Below, one piece after another: positions 26,003 through 35,360 of a stretch of DNA of 64,000 nucleotides. Below the pieces are notes generated by a model. It was not told where the DNA came from. It searched no databases and saw only the letters and a program-made list of their open reading frames with translations. Both the position numbers and the translations under genes were made by a program. Source of the DNA: Peribacillus sp044761665 (GTDB lineage: Bacteria > Bacillota > Bacilli > Bacillales > DSM-1321); NCBI RefSeq assembly GCF_044761665.1, contig NZ_JBIWCW010000004.1:310001-374000 (forward strand), read 5' to 3'. The first letter of the stretch is position 1. Each line of letters opens with the position of its first letter.

Positions 26003-27154
26003 TTAAAATATTTTTTTTATTTGATGGGTTTTCATATCAATGATTTTTTCAAATTGATTCCCATATAAGCATAGACTGCCATCAAGCGAACAGCTTAATG
26101 GTTCGTTTTCCATGTCCTTCATCAATTCTTCTTGTGCACCCGTTTCCCAATTCATTTTAGTTAAAGTAAACTTATTTTCATATTGGTCAGCATCCTTTGA
26201 TTCTACAGGAACGAACGTTACTAGTTCTTTATCTTTTTCAAGTAGATCATAGGCTGGTATCACCCAATCTGAAAAGCTTTTCAACAGTGGCACGGAAAAA
26301 GATTGGATCGATTTGTTTGTATCATCATAGAATGCGTATGTACCTCGATCATGTTTTTCTGTCTCCACTTGAATAGTCATAAGCGTAGTTTTCACTTTTT
26401 TGAAATGAATGACGTCCAGCATTAAATTTTCCTCTGCCTTATCATTCAACGCTTTTCTTTCTAAAGGAGCCGTCAAAGCAGGTTCATTCCTATTCCAATC
26501 AAGAAACATCAGTCCATTCTCACTATCCCATTGAGCAAAAGGTTGAGGAAAATCAAGTGATTGAACCGTTTGTTCTTCTGCATTTATCACATAACTGCTG
26601 TATGTCCAGTCTTCGTAAAAACTGGTAACAAACAACATCCCCTCTTGGTATGCATTCCAATCAAAGGCCAATTCATAGGCAGGTATCACTAGAGAATATT
26701 GCGGATTACCTGTTCGGTCCAAGATTGTGATGGAAGCCTTACCTGATGATGTGAAGGAAGAAATCATCACATGCTTACCAGATGGACTGATTGATACTTC
26801 CGTAAAATCGGAAGCAGGTTGATAAAAAATGGTCGAAGCATTTGTTTCCAAATTCCATTCCATCAATTGTCGGGAATCGGTGCCATCTTTCTTTTCAGCA
26901 TATAAAATGGTGTTGGAATCAAGCCAACCATAAATGGCTTCAATCTTATCCTTTTCTGAAGCAGGAATTTCCAATGTGCTTAATGAAGTTTTCTGGTTGG
27001 ATTGGGAATGTTCTTTTTCCGTATCAGCCATGGGTTTACTAAGGTCATTGGAAGGCTCACAAGCCGAGATCAGAAGGGTAGTGGAGATACACAATAAAAC
27101 GATACTTACTATCTTAAAGATAGGCAGCATTTGAGTGAGGGCTACATTAAACAC
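26003..27154 (-). CDS. yqgU: Lipoprotein YqgU, beta-propeller-like
   Basis: 383 residues from GTG 27154, which follows GGAG by six bases; the signal peptide then runs ...IVSIVLLCISTTLLISAC with lipobox I-S-A-C (lipidated Cys near residue 32). The mature part shows repeated short blades (SISPSGKHVMISS, LDWNR, SLDGSLCLYG) typical of a WD40/TolB-like propeller. It should sit on the outer face of the membrane. Function unknown; B. subtilis yqgU is the positional counterpart. The gene follows yqgT in the same direction with a 185-base gap. Confidence 0.85.
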   Translation of the reverse strand: MFNVALTQMLPIFKIVSIVLLCISTTLLISACEPSNDLSKPMADTEKEHSQSNQKTSLSTLEIPASEKDKIEAIYGWLDSNTILYAEKKDGTDSRQLMEWNLETNASTIFYQPASDFTEVSISPSGKHVMISSFTSSGKASITILDRTGNPQYSLVIPAYELAFDWNAYQEGMLFVTSFYEDWTYSSYVINAEEQTVQSLDFPQPFAQWDSENGLMFLDWNRNEPALTAPLERKALNDKAEENLMLDVIHFKKVKTTLMTIQVETEKHDRGTYAFYDDTNKSIQSFSVPLLKSFSDWVIPAYDLLEKDKELVTFVPVESKDADQYENKFTLTKMNWETGAQEELMKDMENEPLSCSLDGSLCLYGNQFEKIIDMKTHQIKKIF

Positions 27155-27339
27155 TTTAATCTCCACACACCTCCCCTTGAAACTAAACGCCTGGCATATG
27201 TGTGAGCAAGACATTAGAAAAGAGTAAGAGATTTACAGAATGAACCTCTTATGTCTTTCATTATAAAGGAAAAAACAAAAAATGTGGCGATTAATCGCCT
27301 TATATTTCTTTGGAAGTATATTCCGAAAAAAATTGATTT

Positions 27340-28503
27340 TCACATATATAAGGCTGCCATTAATATAGGCACGGATTCTCTATAAATCGAAGGAAAATGG
27401 GATAAGGGTAGCGGGTTGATTCCCTTGCCTAACTCTATCGTATAACCTTCTTTCTTGAATTTCTGAATGAACCAATCTTTATATCCTGCATGACTGTCCA
27501 CATATTGGACTGCACGGTACCCGCTTTTCTCTTCAAACTCTTTTGCGGTTTCTGCACTTTGCTCCGGTTCTAAGCCTTCGTATCCCCAATAAAACTCTTT
27601 GCCCTGGGTATGGAGAGCCAGGACTCTAGCAAAATTACGTCTTTCGGCCAATTCTTTCATGGCAATCGCTTCTGGTTCGGACAAACAGGCCTCGCCAGGG
27701 AAATCCCTTGGTGCCGGTGACTGTGGAACTTTTCTCTGTTTTTCAATTTCCCATTTGGCAGGATATTGATTATTCAAATCCACCCCGCGTATATTGGCCT
27801 TCCACGCATAGAAAGCAGGATTACGATTATTCATTTCCAACACATCTGTGTGCCCCTCTGCGGCTGCCTCTCCTTTAAGGACAAGATCAACACCATCAGG
27901 ATTGACCATGGGAACCATCGAAATCGTCATTTCCTGAAAAAAAGGCAAACAAGCCTTCCCACATATGCAATCATCATTTGTGAAGGCAAGGAGCAACTCA
28001 TTCAGCCATTTCATCAAAATGGCCGAGGTGATCCACTCATTAGCATGAAAAGAACCGTTATAATGAATGACCTTTTCCCCCTGACCAATACTCACTTCTA
28101 ACAGCTCTTTACCTAACACACTCTTACCAATCGATTCCACCTGTATAAATGGGTAGTGCACTGTTAAAGTCTCCAAATCATCAAGAAGCGACTGATAATC
28201 ATAGAACTTCTGCGGATTAAGAAGGGGAGCCATGATGCGAACAGGTACCGAAAAAGGGCCCTTTTCCGATTGATTAACCAGTAGCAATGCATCCATGGGC
28301 AGATGATAATGAATGGAGATCGCCACCAGGTCAAGGTCGTCTCTTAGTTCCTTCTGAAGGATGAAACCAGGAATATTTACATAGTTCCCCTCCTGCAGAA
28401 CGCCTTGAAGGTTTCTGTTAGCCACCTCAATCAACTCAATCGGGATTCGAAACAGACTACTGTAATAGCCCAAACTATCGCCATATCTGCTAATGATAAT
28501 CAT
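27340..28503 (-). CDS. yqgT: Gamma-D-glutamyl-meso-diaminopimelate peptidase (M14 family) YqgT
   Basis: 387 residues. The N-terminal 95 residues contain LysM-like segments (YGDSLGYYSSLFRIPIELIEVAN and NYVNIPG), then a zinc carboxypeptidase domain: HANEW supplies the first His and Glu ligands (about residues 154-158), LALHTQG the third His, and TIELGKG the catalytic Glu. Related enzymes cut gamma-D-Glu-Dap bonds in muropeptides and work on spore or recycled peptidoglycan. No signal peptide, so probably cytosolic or in the sporulating cell. Monocistronic. Confidence 0.9.
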   Translation of the reverse strand: MIIISRYGDSLGYYSSLFRIPIELIEVANRNLQGVLQEGNYVNIPGFILQKELRDDLDLVAISIHYHLPMDALLLVNQSEKGPFSVPVRIMAPLLNPQKFYDYQSLLDDLETLTVHYPFIQVESIGKSVLGKELLEVSIGQGEKVIHYNGSFHANEWITSAILMKWLNELLLAFTNDDCICGKACLPFFQEMTISMVPMVNPDGVDLVLKGEAAAEGHTDVLEMNNRNPAFYAWKANIRGVDLNNQYPAKWEIEKQRKVPQSPAPRDFPGEACLSEPEAIAMKELAERRNFARVLALHTQGKEFYWGYEGLEPEQSAETAKEFEEKSGYRAVQYVDSHAGYKDWFIQKFKKEGYTIELGKGINPLPLSHFPSIYRESVPILMAALYM

Positions 28504-28734
28504 TCATTACCGTCTCCTTTCATTCCTTAATAGTTATGAAATGAAGAACGGAAACATGTAAGTACCTTTCCTCTTTAGAGAAGCTTTTTCTTCACTTAGA
28601 GTCTTTAACAGAACATGATTGAGAGCCTCTTTTTATATTCGTCCCTAAACCCTACCTCATTTATTGAATATTCTATCTTCAAACAACTTTTTTTCCCTAA
28701 AACGATCCCAACCTCGCGTAAAATCAAAAGATCC

Positions 28735-29703
28735 TCATGGATTTAACCGATTCTTAATAAGCCATGCTGCCCCGATGACCCCCGCATCATTTCCAAGGGT
28801 TGCGAGATGGATTTTTGTCGACTTACGGACTCGCTTAAAAGCATACGTTTCAAACGCTTGACGGACAGGTTCAAGCAGTATTTCTCCTGCATGGGAAACC
28901 CCACCGCCGATTACAATTTTTTCAGGATTCATGACATTGCCGATATGGGATAATGCCAAGCCTAAATAATTACCCACTCGATTCACCACGGTTTTCGACA
29001 AAGGATCGCCTGACTTTGCACATTGAAAAAGCAGTTTGGAAGACAGTGGATCTCCGGCTTCTATTCTTTGTTGGAGAAGACTCGAATTGTCGCCAGTGGC
29101 CAAAGCTTCTGATGCAAGACGAACGATTCCCGTTGCTGAGGCGACCGTTTCCAAACATCCAACCTTACCGCAGTTGCAGGAAACCCCGCCGTCTGTTACC
29201 ACGGTCATATGGCCAATTTCCCCTGCTGCTCCACTCGTACCATGGACAATTTGTCCATTATGAATGATCCCTCCGCCTACACCTGTTCCAAGCGTTACAC
29301 ATACTATGTCTTTGGCCCCTTCTCCCGCGCCTTTCCACATCTCGCCCAATGCTGCCATGTTGGCGTCATTCTCGATCACGGCCGGAAGGGATATCTCGAC
29401 TTCCAATAAATCTTTTAAAGGATAGTCCTTCCATCCAAGATTAACAGCTTCATAGATGGAGCCATTCGAGAAATTGACAGGCCCTGGAGCGCCCATACCT
29501 ATTCCTAACACTTTACTTTTCGGCTCATTAAGTTCCTCCAGCTTTGCGTCGACCGCCTTGGCGATATTCAAGGTTATGAACTTTCCATTTTCGGATTTGT
29601 CGGTAGGAATTTCCCACTTACTGATCATCTCTCCATAAGTTGTGATTAGAGCAAGCTTGGTCGTGGTACCCCCTAAATCTACCCCTAACAGCATCTTTTC
29701 CAT
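28735..29703 (-). CDS. glcK: Glucokinase, ROK family
   Basis: 322 residues from ATG 29703, which has AAGGTG as ribosome site; the in-frame start at 29724 would overlap yqgQ. ATP-binding LGVDLGGTTTKLAL at the N-terminus, catalytic ENDANMAALGE, and the ROK zinc motif CNCGKVGCLE are intact. Phosphorylates cytosolic glucose with ATP. It lies immediately behind yqgQ (4-base gap), the same pair as in B. subtilis. The 231-base gap before yqgT holds no evident gene. Confidence 0.95.
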   Translation of the reverse strand: MEKMLLGVDLGGTTTKLALITTYGEMISKWEIPTDKSENGKFITLNIAKAVDAKLEELNEPKSKVLGIGMGAPGPVNFSNGSIYEAVNLGWKDYPLKDLLEVEISLPAVIENDANMAALGEMWKGAGEGAKDIVCVTLGTGVGGGIIHNGQIVHGTSGAAGEIGHMTVVTDGGVSCNCGKVGCLETVASATGIVRLASEALATGDNSSLLQQRIEAGDPLSSKLLFQCAKSGDPLSKTVVNRVGNYLGLALSHIGNVMNPEKIVIGGGVSHAGEILLEPVRQAFETYAFKRVRKSTKIHLATLGNDAGVIGAAWLIKNRLNP

Positions 29704-29707
29704 ACAA

Positions 29708-29920
29708 TCACCTTTTTTTCTCATTTTTTTCTCTTTCCAGAGTCAGTTGCTGCCTAATTAAGAGAATCGCCATCTGATAGTCCTTCGTGTCCATCATTCC
29801 CATCTGATGGATTTCCCTAATTTCAGATTGCATCATTTCCAATTCGGCTACACGATCACCGAAATAAATAAATGTCCCGAATTTTTTTAAGTATTGTTGT
29901 AAATCATAATATGTTTTCAT
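29708..29920 (-). CDS. yqgQ: YqgQ family protein (DUF910)
   Basis: 70 residues, all-helical and charged, with YYDLQQYLKKFGTFIYFGDR at the start and a helical C-terminus. Length and sequence fit YqgQ, a small nucleic-acid-binding-like three-helix protein of unknown role. Cotranscribed with glcK. Confidence 0.92.
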   Translation of the reverse strand: MKTYYDLQQYLKKFGTFIYFGDRVAELEMMQSEIREIHQMGMMDTKDYQMAILLIRQQLTLEREKNEKKR

Positions 29921-30127
29921 ACTGAACCTCTTTACTATTTTCTATAAAAGTATAACCTATTTGTTTGCCATGTGAAAATCTTCCATGTTATTTTTTGTAC
30001 TTCTCATACATGTCCATCCCTATTCATATGATGTACATGAGGAACGTGACATTCGATATTCGAATTTATCCAGTGTTCCATTAATAACTCACCTTATACC
30101 ATTCAGCCCACAAAACGGAGGGGACAA

Positions 30128-30985
30128 ATGAAACTACAATTGAAGTATACCGTTTTTTTAATACTGGCTACCATTTTTATTATCCTATATTTTTCAGACA
30201 CACCCCAAGTAGAAGAAACGATAACTTTCTTTCCAATTGACTCTTCCCTCCAATTTGAACAGGCCTCTACTCATTTGGTGGTGAAAGAAACTGGAAAAGA
30301 AATCTATTCCCTTAACTGGGATGTTCGTTCCTCATTGGATCGGACCGCGTACTTACGTCAGGATGTTTCCCTCCTATTTAAGAATGGAAAATTAGTAGGT
30401 ACGTTAAAAAACTGGAAACAAAATAGGAAAGAGCTCTCACAAAGTGCCAAGTCCAAGGAAGGTGAGAGTGGCCTCTACGATGCAATTACCTTTCATTATG
30501 CCGAATTGCACCCTTCTGATACTATTTTCACTAGCGCACAGCAAATGAGTAAAGATAAACTTTATGCTGTGTCCACTCCCGAACTTCAATCTTTTCATAA
30601 TCCTCTTTCCGAGGAACAGAAGGAGTGGAAAAATGTGCTGGACAGCGTGACGAAGGAAATCACACTACATAGTTTGGATGAAGCTAAAAAGAAATATCAA
30701 ATTAATCTAAATCAATACAAAGTCATTTCGCTAACCGAGTTACCCGCCAAAAAAAATCAGTGGCTTTCTAGTTTCCCCTCATTTCAAAGGGAAGAAATCG
30801 TCGGTAAACTATGGGAAGGCCTTTACAAAAATTATGTTTTAGGCATAAAGAAGGAGGATGGTTCCAATGTGAGTCCACAAGGCAGCACCATCCCCCAATT
30901 GCTTGTAGCAAAAGACAAAAGTGAAATACTGGTCCTTTTCACCAGTAAAGATGGCACCCCGAATTTACTACGGCAAAAACTATAG
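30128..30985 (+). CDS. Membrane-anchored extracytoplasmic protein, unknown
   Basis: 285 residues: one N-terminal membrane helix (about residues 7-24, VFLILATIFIILYF) without a cleavage site, then a soluble, mostly polar domain outside the cell. No cysteine and no motif I recognise. ATG with GGAGGGGAC upstream. It is convergent with gluP, whose stop is only three bases away, and has no homologue I can place in B. subtilis at this locus. Could be a rhomboid substrate or partner purely from position; that is speculation. Confidence 0.7.
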   Translation: MKLQLKYTVFLILATIFIILYFSDTPQVEETITFFPIDSSLQFEQASTHLVVKETGKEIYSLNWDVRSSLDRTAYLRQDVSLLFKNGKLVGTLKNWKQNRKELSQSAKSKEGESGLYDAITFHYAELHPSDTIFTSAQQMSKDKLYAVSTPELQSFHNPLSEEQKEWKNVLDSVTKEITLHSLDEAKKKYQINLNQYKVISLTELPAKKNQWLSSFPSFQREEIVGKLWEGLYKNYVLGIKKEDGSNVSPQGSTIPQLLVAKDKSEILVLFTSKDGTPNLLRQKL

Positions 30986-30987
30986 AC

Positions 30988-32520
30988 TTATCTTTCCAAT
31001 TCTTCTAGTAGTTCCCTATATGATTTTTCCTTCGGAGCAAGCTCGACAGCCTTCTGGGCCTGCTCTTTCGCTTCGTCCATTAGTTCAAGCCTTGTATAGG
31101 TCAAAGCAAGATTATAATGTGCTTCATGTAACTCAGGATTTTGTTCGATTGCTTTTTCAAAGTAATGGCGGGCTCCATCGAAGTCCTCATTATCAAAGGT
31201 TAGGTTTCCTAGAATGAAGTGAGAAATCGGTGCGTCAGAATTCCCCTCCACATACTCGGACAGCATTTCCTCCGCTTTCCCTTCCTCACCATCTGCCATG
31301 TAATCTTGGGCTAGCATGGCCATAGTCTCATCATCCTGTTTCTGATTATTATAACCGTATTGCAGTAAAAAGTAAGTCAGTATCACAGTCCCTATAAAAA
31401 AAGCCATCTGACGTAAAAGGTTTTTTGCCTTCGGTAAGTGGACCGCTCCCGCCGCCAGGAAACCACCGATCAATCCCCCTATATGCCCTGCATTATCAAT
31501 GCCCGGAACGCTAAAACCATAAATCAGGTTAATGATGATCAAGACAATGACAGTTGAACCCATCGAACGCATAAATAACTTTGGATAGACCACCCCGAAA
31601 TACAAGAGTGCTCCAAAACATCCGAAAATAGCTCCGCTTGCCCCTGCTGAAAGGTTCGTGGTCATAATGAAGCTGCCTAATGTTCCTGCAAATCCAGCAA
31701 ATATATAGATGAATAGAAATCTAGTATTACCATATATCCGTTCCACTTCCGCACCTATCAAGTACAGCGAAAATGTATTCATAAGCAAGTGGATAAAGCC
31801 AATATGGACAAACATCGGTGTAAAGAATCTCCACCACTCCCCTTGTAAGATATAAGGCGAGTATTTAGCTCCAAACTTAATCAAAGTCTTAGAATCCGTG
31901 CTTCCCCCACTGAACTCCATCAAGATAAACACAGCAACTGAAATCGCTATCAATATATAAGTGAAGAATGGTTTAGCATTTTGAAATACTTTTTGTTCAG
32001 CCTTAGCCTTTTTGACTGACGCTGAAATCGCCATCTTCTTTAACTCGAGGACTTGTTCTTCTTCCAGCGCCTCCTCTTCCGGCACGGAAATCGGTAGTGG
32101 TTTTTTCAAAGTATCTTCGAGATTTTTTATCGAAGTCGAAACAGACTCACCTGTGAAAATAAATGTGTTCACTTTCGTTTTTTGAACGATTGCTGGTTGG
32201 ACACTGAATTCATAATCATCAACCGGGGCAAACTTACTCACATAGATACTTAAGATGTTGATTGGTTTCTTGTATAATTTCTTCCTGACTTGCTCCCCAT
32301 TCTTTAAGGTCCGGTCGATATCCCTTTTTAGCCAGTTGGCCCAATCAAGGTCATGGCGTATCAGTCTGATTACTGGAAAATCCACACTTTTATCACTTTC
32401 AAGCCATATTTCCTCATGGTTCTCTGTTACAGTAATCATGCGGTAATCATATTGAACCGATAGCAGCCTGACAATCTCCCAAAACAGATAATCCTCTTTA
32501 AATCCCACTGCATTCCCCAC
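30988..32520 (-). CDS. gluP: Rhomboid intramembrane serine protease GluP (YqgP)
   Basis: 510 residues. An N-terminal soluble domain of about 180 residues, then a rhomboid core with catalytic Ser in GASGAIFG and catalytic His in NAGHIGGLIGG, and two or more TPR repeats at the C-terminus (ISHFILGNLTFDNEDFDGA, LHEAHYNLALTYTRL). B. subtilis GluP cleaves membrane proteins such as the Mg transporter MgtE together with FtsH. Size matches the 507-residue homologue. Last gene behind yqgO and yqgN but separated from them by a terminator. Confidence 0.95.
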   Translation of the reverse strand: MGNAVGFKEDYLFWEIVRLLSVQYDYRMITVTENHEEIWLESDKSVDFPVIRLIRHDLDWANWLKRDIDRTLKNGEQVRKKLYKKPINILSIYVSKFAPVDDYEFSVQPAIVQKTKVNTFIFTGESVSTSIKNLEDTLKKPLPISVPEEEALEEEQVLELKKMAISASVKKAKAEQKVFQNAKPFFTYILIAISVAVFILMEFSGGSTDSKTLIKFGAKYSPYILQGEWWRFFTPMFVHIGFIHLLMNTFSLYLIGAEVERIYGNTRFLFIYIFAGFAGTLGSFIMTTNLSAGASGAIFGCFGALLYFGVVYPKLFMRSMGSTVIVLIIINLIYGFSVPGIDNAGHIGGLIGGFLAAGAVHLPKAKNLLRQMAFFIGTVILTYFLLQYGYNNQKQDDETMAMLAQDYMADGEEGKAEEMLSEYVEGNSDAPISHFILGNLTFDNEDFDGARHYFEKAIEQNPELHEAHYNLALTYTRLELMDEAKEQAQKAVELAPKEKSYRELLEELER

Positions 32521-32621
32521 TTTCCAATGAATCTTATCCTTTAATAATCCTGATCATTTCTAATTAAAACTATAGACGAATTTATGGAAAAAGTAAAAAA
32601 AGAGTTGTAAAGTATCTAACT

Positions 32622-32649
32622 AAAAAAAGGAACCTCCATAAGGTTCCTT
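32622..32649 (-). terminator. yqgN-yqgO terminator
   Basis: AAGGAACCT / AGGTTCCTT with seven Ts following on the minus strand. Confidence 0.85.
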
Positions 32650-32657
32650 CCACTCGG

Positions 32658-32849
32658 TCATCTTTTGGTTTGTGTAAACATGCTTTGCATCATTTTATCC
32701 CTTATCATTGGCATGTTTAAGGATTTGGTCACGAGAAATTTTCTAACCATGCTATTAGAAAGGGCAACATTCATCAGGCGATACCGGTTTTTAAAACCTG
32801 CGTAAACCACTAAACCAATCAAAAAGATTTGTACAATTAATCGAAGCAT
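32658..32849 (-). CDS. yqgO: Small single-span membrane protein, YqgO-like
   Basis: 63 residues from ATG 32849 with GGAGGG six bases upstream. One hydrophobic helix (VQIFLIGLVVYAGF) followed by a basic tail with MPMIRDKMMQSMF. It lies between yqgN and gluP, the place of yqgO in B. subtilis; the name rests mainly on position. Function unknown. Confidence 0.65.
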   Translation of the reverse strand: MLRLIVQIFLIGLVVYAGFKNRYRLMNVALSNSMVRKFLVTKSLNMPMIRDKMMQSMFTQTKR

Positions 32850-32927
32850 AACGATCCCTCCTATCATTAGTGTGATACAGGAAGGAAATTTTATGAGCGA
32901 AAAATGATAATCCAACCTTTTCTTCGC

Positions 32928-33500
32928 CTAATGGGCATATGTACGTAAGATTTTTGTAGGGGTAATCAGTTTACCAACTGCGATATCATGCACCTCTATC
33001 GGCAGATCATCGATTAACTGTACATCATATGTAAGAGCTAACGTCTTTCCTCGGTAATTAGAAAGGAAGCGATCGTAATAACCTCCACCAAATCCTAGGC
33101 GATATCCTTCTTTTGAAAAAGCTAGACCGGGGACAACCAACACATCCATTTCACCGACGGACACTTTATTCGTATCCTCTATTGGCTCAAGAAGGCCATA
33201 ATAAACGGATTCTAACTGATTGAAGGAAGTGATTTTCTTAAACTCCATTACCTTCTCTTCAGGATGGCACTTCGGTACGGCTATTGATTTACCTTCCCTC
33301 CATGCTTGTTCAATAATCCTCACTGTTGGAATTTCTGGAGGAATAGAGATGGTGATTCCGATTGTTTTGGCTTTTTTCCACTCTTCCAGTGTAAATAAAT
33401 TTTCGGAAATTTTATTCGATAAATCTTCATGCTCTTCGTTGCTCATTTCCAATAAACGAGATCGAATGCGCTGCCGGAGTATTTTCTTATTCTCTCTCAT
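32928..33500 (-). CDS. yqgN: 5-formyltetrahydrofolate cyclo-ligase
   Basis: 190 residues. ATP-dependent conversion of 5-formyl-THF to 5,10-methenyl-THF. The C-terminal signature LGFGGGYYDRFLSN is complete, and the N-terminal basic segment LRQRIRSRLLEM matches the family. Followed by yqgO. Folate one-carbon flow links it loosely with GcvT in the same window. Confidence 0.93.
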   Translation of the reverse strand: MRENKKILRQRIRSRLLEMSNEEHEDLSNKISENLFTLEEWKKAKTIGITISIPPEIPTVRIIEQAWREGKSIAVPKCHPEEKVMEFKKITSFNQLESVYYGLLEPIEDTNKVSVGEMDVLVVPGLAFSKEGYRLGFGGGYYDRFLSNYRGKTLALTYDVQLIDDLPIEVHDIAVGKLITPTKILRTYAH

Positions 33501-33630
33501 CTTTTTCTACTCCTTTAAGTCTACTGCTATAAGTATCTCATAAAAAGGACTCATTTACGAAACCAAGAAGAGATTGCTGTCGAAATGCAATATTTCGCAT
33601 GGCAAGGAGGGGATAGCTAAAGAAGAAAAC

Positions 33631-33659
33631 AAAAAAAAACAACAGGAAAAATCCTGTTG
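33631..33659 (-). terminator. rpmG terminator
   Basis: CAACAGGA / TCCTGTTG with a four-base loop and nine Ts on the minus strand. Confidence 0.9.
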
Positions 33660-33660
33660 C

Positions 33661-33810
33661 TTACTTTGTTTCGCGGTGAGTTGTGCTGCGTTTTTCTCTT
33701 GAGCAGTATTTTTTAAGCTCAAGACGGTCTGGATTGTTACGTTTATTTTTTTTAGAAATATAGTTACGGTCTCCACATTCAGTGCAAGCTAATGTAATAT
33801 TTACGCGCAT
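33661..33810 (-). CDS. rpmG: 50S ribosomal protein L33
   Basis: 49 residues, MRVNITLACTECGDRNY ... LELKKYCSREK ... HRETK. ATG 33810 with GGAGGG eight bases upstream, terminator directly after the stop. The zinc-ribbon is unusual: CTEC supplies two cysteines and YC a third, but the fourth Cys of the C+ form is replaced (SRE), so it is intermediate between the C+ and C- paralogs. Position between yqgN and the pst region corresponds to B. subtilis rpmGA, which as I recall lacks zinc ligands. Confidence 0.95.
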   Translation of the reverse strand: MRVNITLACTECGDRNYISKKNKRNNPDRLELKKYCSREKRSTTHRETK

Positions 33811-33926
33811 GTGTATTTCCCTCCAAACATATTGACTTTTTCACATAGGACTTTTCTATAATAGCATTATTCATTGTGAATTACTAGTATGTTTTTCGGG
33901 AAAAAATAATTTAAGTTTTTTCTTTC

Positions 33927-34535
33927 TTAATTCTCGACGTTTTGCATGGATAGGAGCAGTTTATTATTCAGGAATTTGGCTTCATCTTTTGTTTCGGCAT
34001 GGATCGCCCAAGCCACCACTTCCACACATTCTTTGGGGAGGATTTCCGTTTCCAGGGTGAACATGCTAGTGACCTCTCCCTTAGCAAGCGGCGAGTATGC
34101 AAGAAGTCCTTCTTTCAGCGATTTAAAGCATCCATCTTGATAGAGACTCCCTTTACCTTGGATACAGTATTGCGATATACCTTTCCCCTTTACAAGCCCA
34201 CCTAATAAAGCTATGGACTGAGTTGCAACATGTAAGATTGCTCGTTCTCCCGGACAATAAAATGCAACCGTTTGTTTTTCGAAAACGTTTTCATAGTGAA
34301 AGAACATTTTAGGGTATTTAGGCTCAAATGATGTATTTCTTATCGTGAACTTTGAAAAGGTAATCTGCCCCTCGGTAAATGTTTGTAAAAGCGACCTTAT
34401 TTCCCCCCCGGGATGACTCATCATATCCTCTTCGGGATACCAATCGAAACTCTCGTCCATCCATATCCCCGCCTTTAACCCCTTTCGAAATGTTTCCCGG
34501 TTATCCTGCGGCATATATGCGGATAATGAACTCAT
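33927..34535 (-). CDS. Conserved hypothetical protein
   Basis: 202 residues from ATG 34535, eight bases after AAAGGG. A soluble protein without membrane segments, containing WMDESFDWYPEEDMMSHPGG and a mixed alpha/beta C-terminal half. I do not recognise the family. Divergent from the gene at 34965 across a 430-base region that carries Spo0A-like boxes, so a sporulation or transition-state role is possible. Confidence 0.65.
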   Translation of the reverse strand: MSSLSAYMPQDNRETFRKGLKAGIWMDESFDWYPEEDMMSHPGGEIRSLLQTFTEGQITFSKFTIRNTSFEPKYPKMFFHYENVFEKQTVAFYCPGERAILHVATQSIALLGGLVKGKGISQYCIQGKGSLYQDGCFKSLKEGLLAYSPLAKGEVTSMFTLETEILPKECVEVVAWAIHAETKDEAKFLNNKLLLSMQNVEN

Positions 34536-34734
34536 CAAATCATCCCTTTCTCTTCTCTAATTTATATAAAACTTATCGATAGGCGCTGACAGCGAAACTG
34601 ATTCCTTAAGATCCTGCACACCAGTTAAAGATAGTCCATGCTTTACCTAACAAATAATCCAAATATTCTTTTTTTTCAGTTTATTATTACTTTAATGTTA
34701 GCATTGAATTCGCCAATGGACAATAAACACATTT

Positions 34735-34942
34735 TGTCGAATTCTATTAATTTTTGAAAATGAAGGGTTTGTAACCACTTTATTATCCAAATTTATTTCC
34801 ATGTATGAAATCAGGTTTGATTTCGACAAATCCTGAAAGGAAATACAACAGAATAGCCAAGGAAACGCTATCTTAAAAAGATATTAATAGGAAAATCACC
34901 AATTTTTTAATAAATATGTGTAAAATAGATGTAAATGTCGAA
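34735..34942. promoter_or_regulatory. Cluster of three Spo0A-like boxes
   Basis: The 7-base Spo0A core TGTCGAA occurs at 34735-34741 (plus, within TTTTGTCGAAT), at 34822-34828 (minus, read as TTCGACA) and at 34936-34942 (plus), all inside the 430-base divergent gap 34536-34964. The last copy lies just downstream of a TAAAAT -10-like hexamer (34921-34926) before the gene at 34965. The gap also holds the palindrome TATCTT-AAA-AAGATA (34869-34883) and no gene. Confidence 0.6.
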
Positions 34943-34964
34943 AATTCTCTACTGAGGTGAAAAC

Positions 34965-35360
34965 ATGGAAACCTTAATCATTCTATTATTCTCATTGGCA
35001 ATCATCCTTCTTATTATTTCCTTTTTCAAACAAGACAAGGTTGCCAAGTTAGAAGAAGACTTAGAACAAATGACCATAACCTATATGCAGGATATCTACC
35101 AGCTGAAAAAGAAAGTGAAGATCCTCGAGGAGGAATTTGTTATCCAGGATGGGCCAATCCATACTGAGCCTGCAAAATACAAAGCTACTATTTCGCCTAA
35201 TGAAAGGGAGCCCATTCATAAGATTTTAAAGAGCCAGGTTCTCGCTTTATATAGTCAAGGGCTTTCGTTGGACCAAATTGCCAAACAATCCTCATTAACT
35301 AAGGAACAAACCCTTTCCGTGATTGAAGAACAGGGATTGCGAGGAAACGAAGATGAATAA
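34965..35360 (+). CDS. Membrane-anchored coiled-coil protein with HTH-like C-terminus
   Basis: 131 residues: N-terminal membrane helix (about residues 3-20), a coiled coil (about 27-65, KVAKLEEDLEQM ... LKKKVKILEEEF) and a C-terminal segment resembling a resolvase-type HTH (VLALYSQGLSLDQIAKQSSL). The domain order recalls the swarming/flagellar helper SwrB, but I would not transfer that function. It corresponds by position to the yqzC/yqzD pair of B. subtilis. Overlaps the next gene by eight bases. Possibly under Spo0A control. Confidence 0.75.
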   Translation: METLIILLFSLAIILLIISFFKQDKVAKLEEDLEQMTITYMQDIYQLKKKVKILEEEFVIQDGPIHTEPAKYKATISPNEREPIHKILKSQVLALYSQGLSLDQIAKQSSLTKEQTLSVIEEQGLRGNEDE

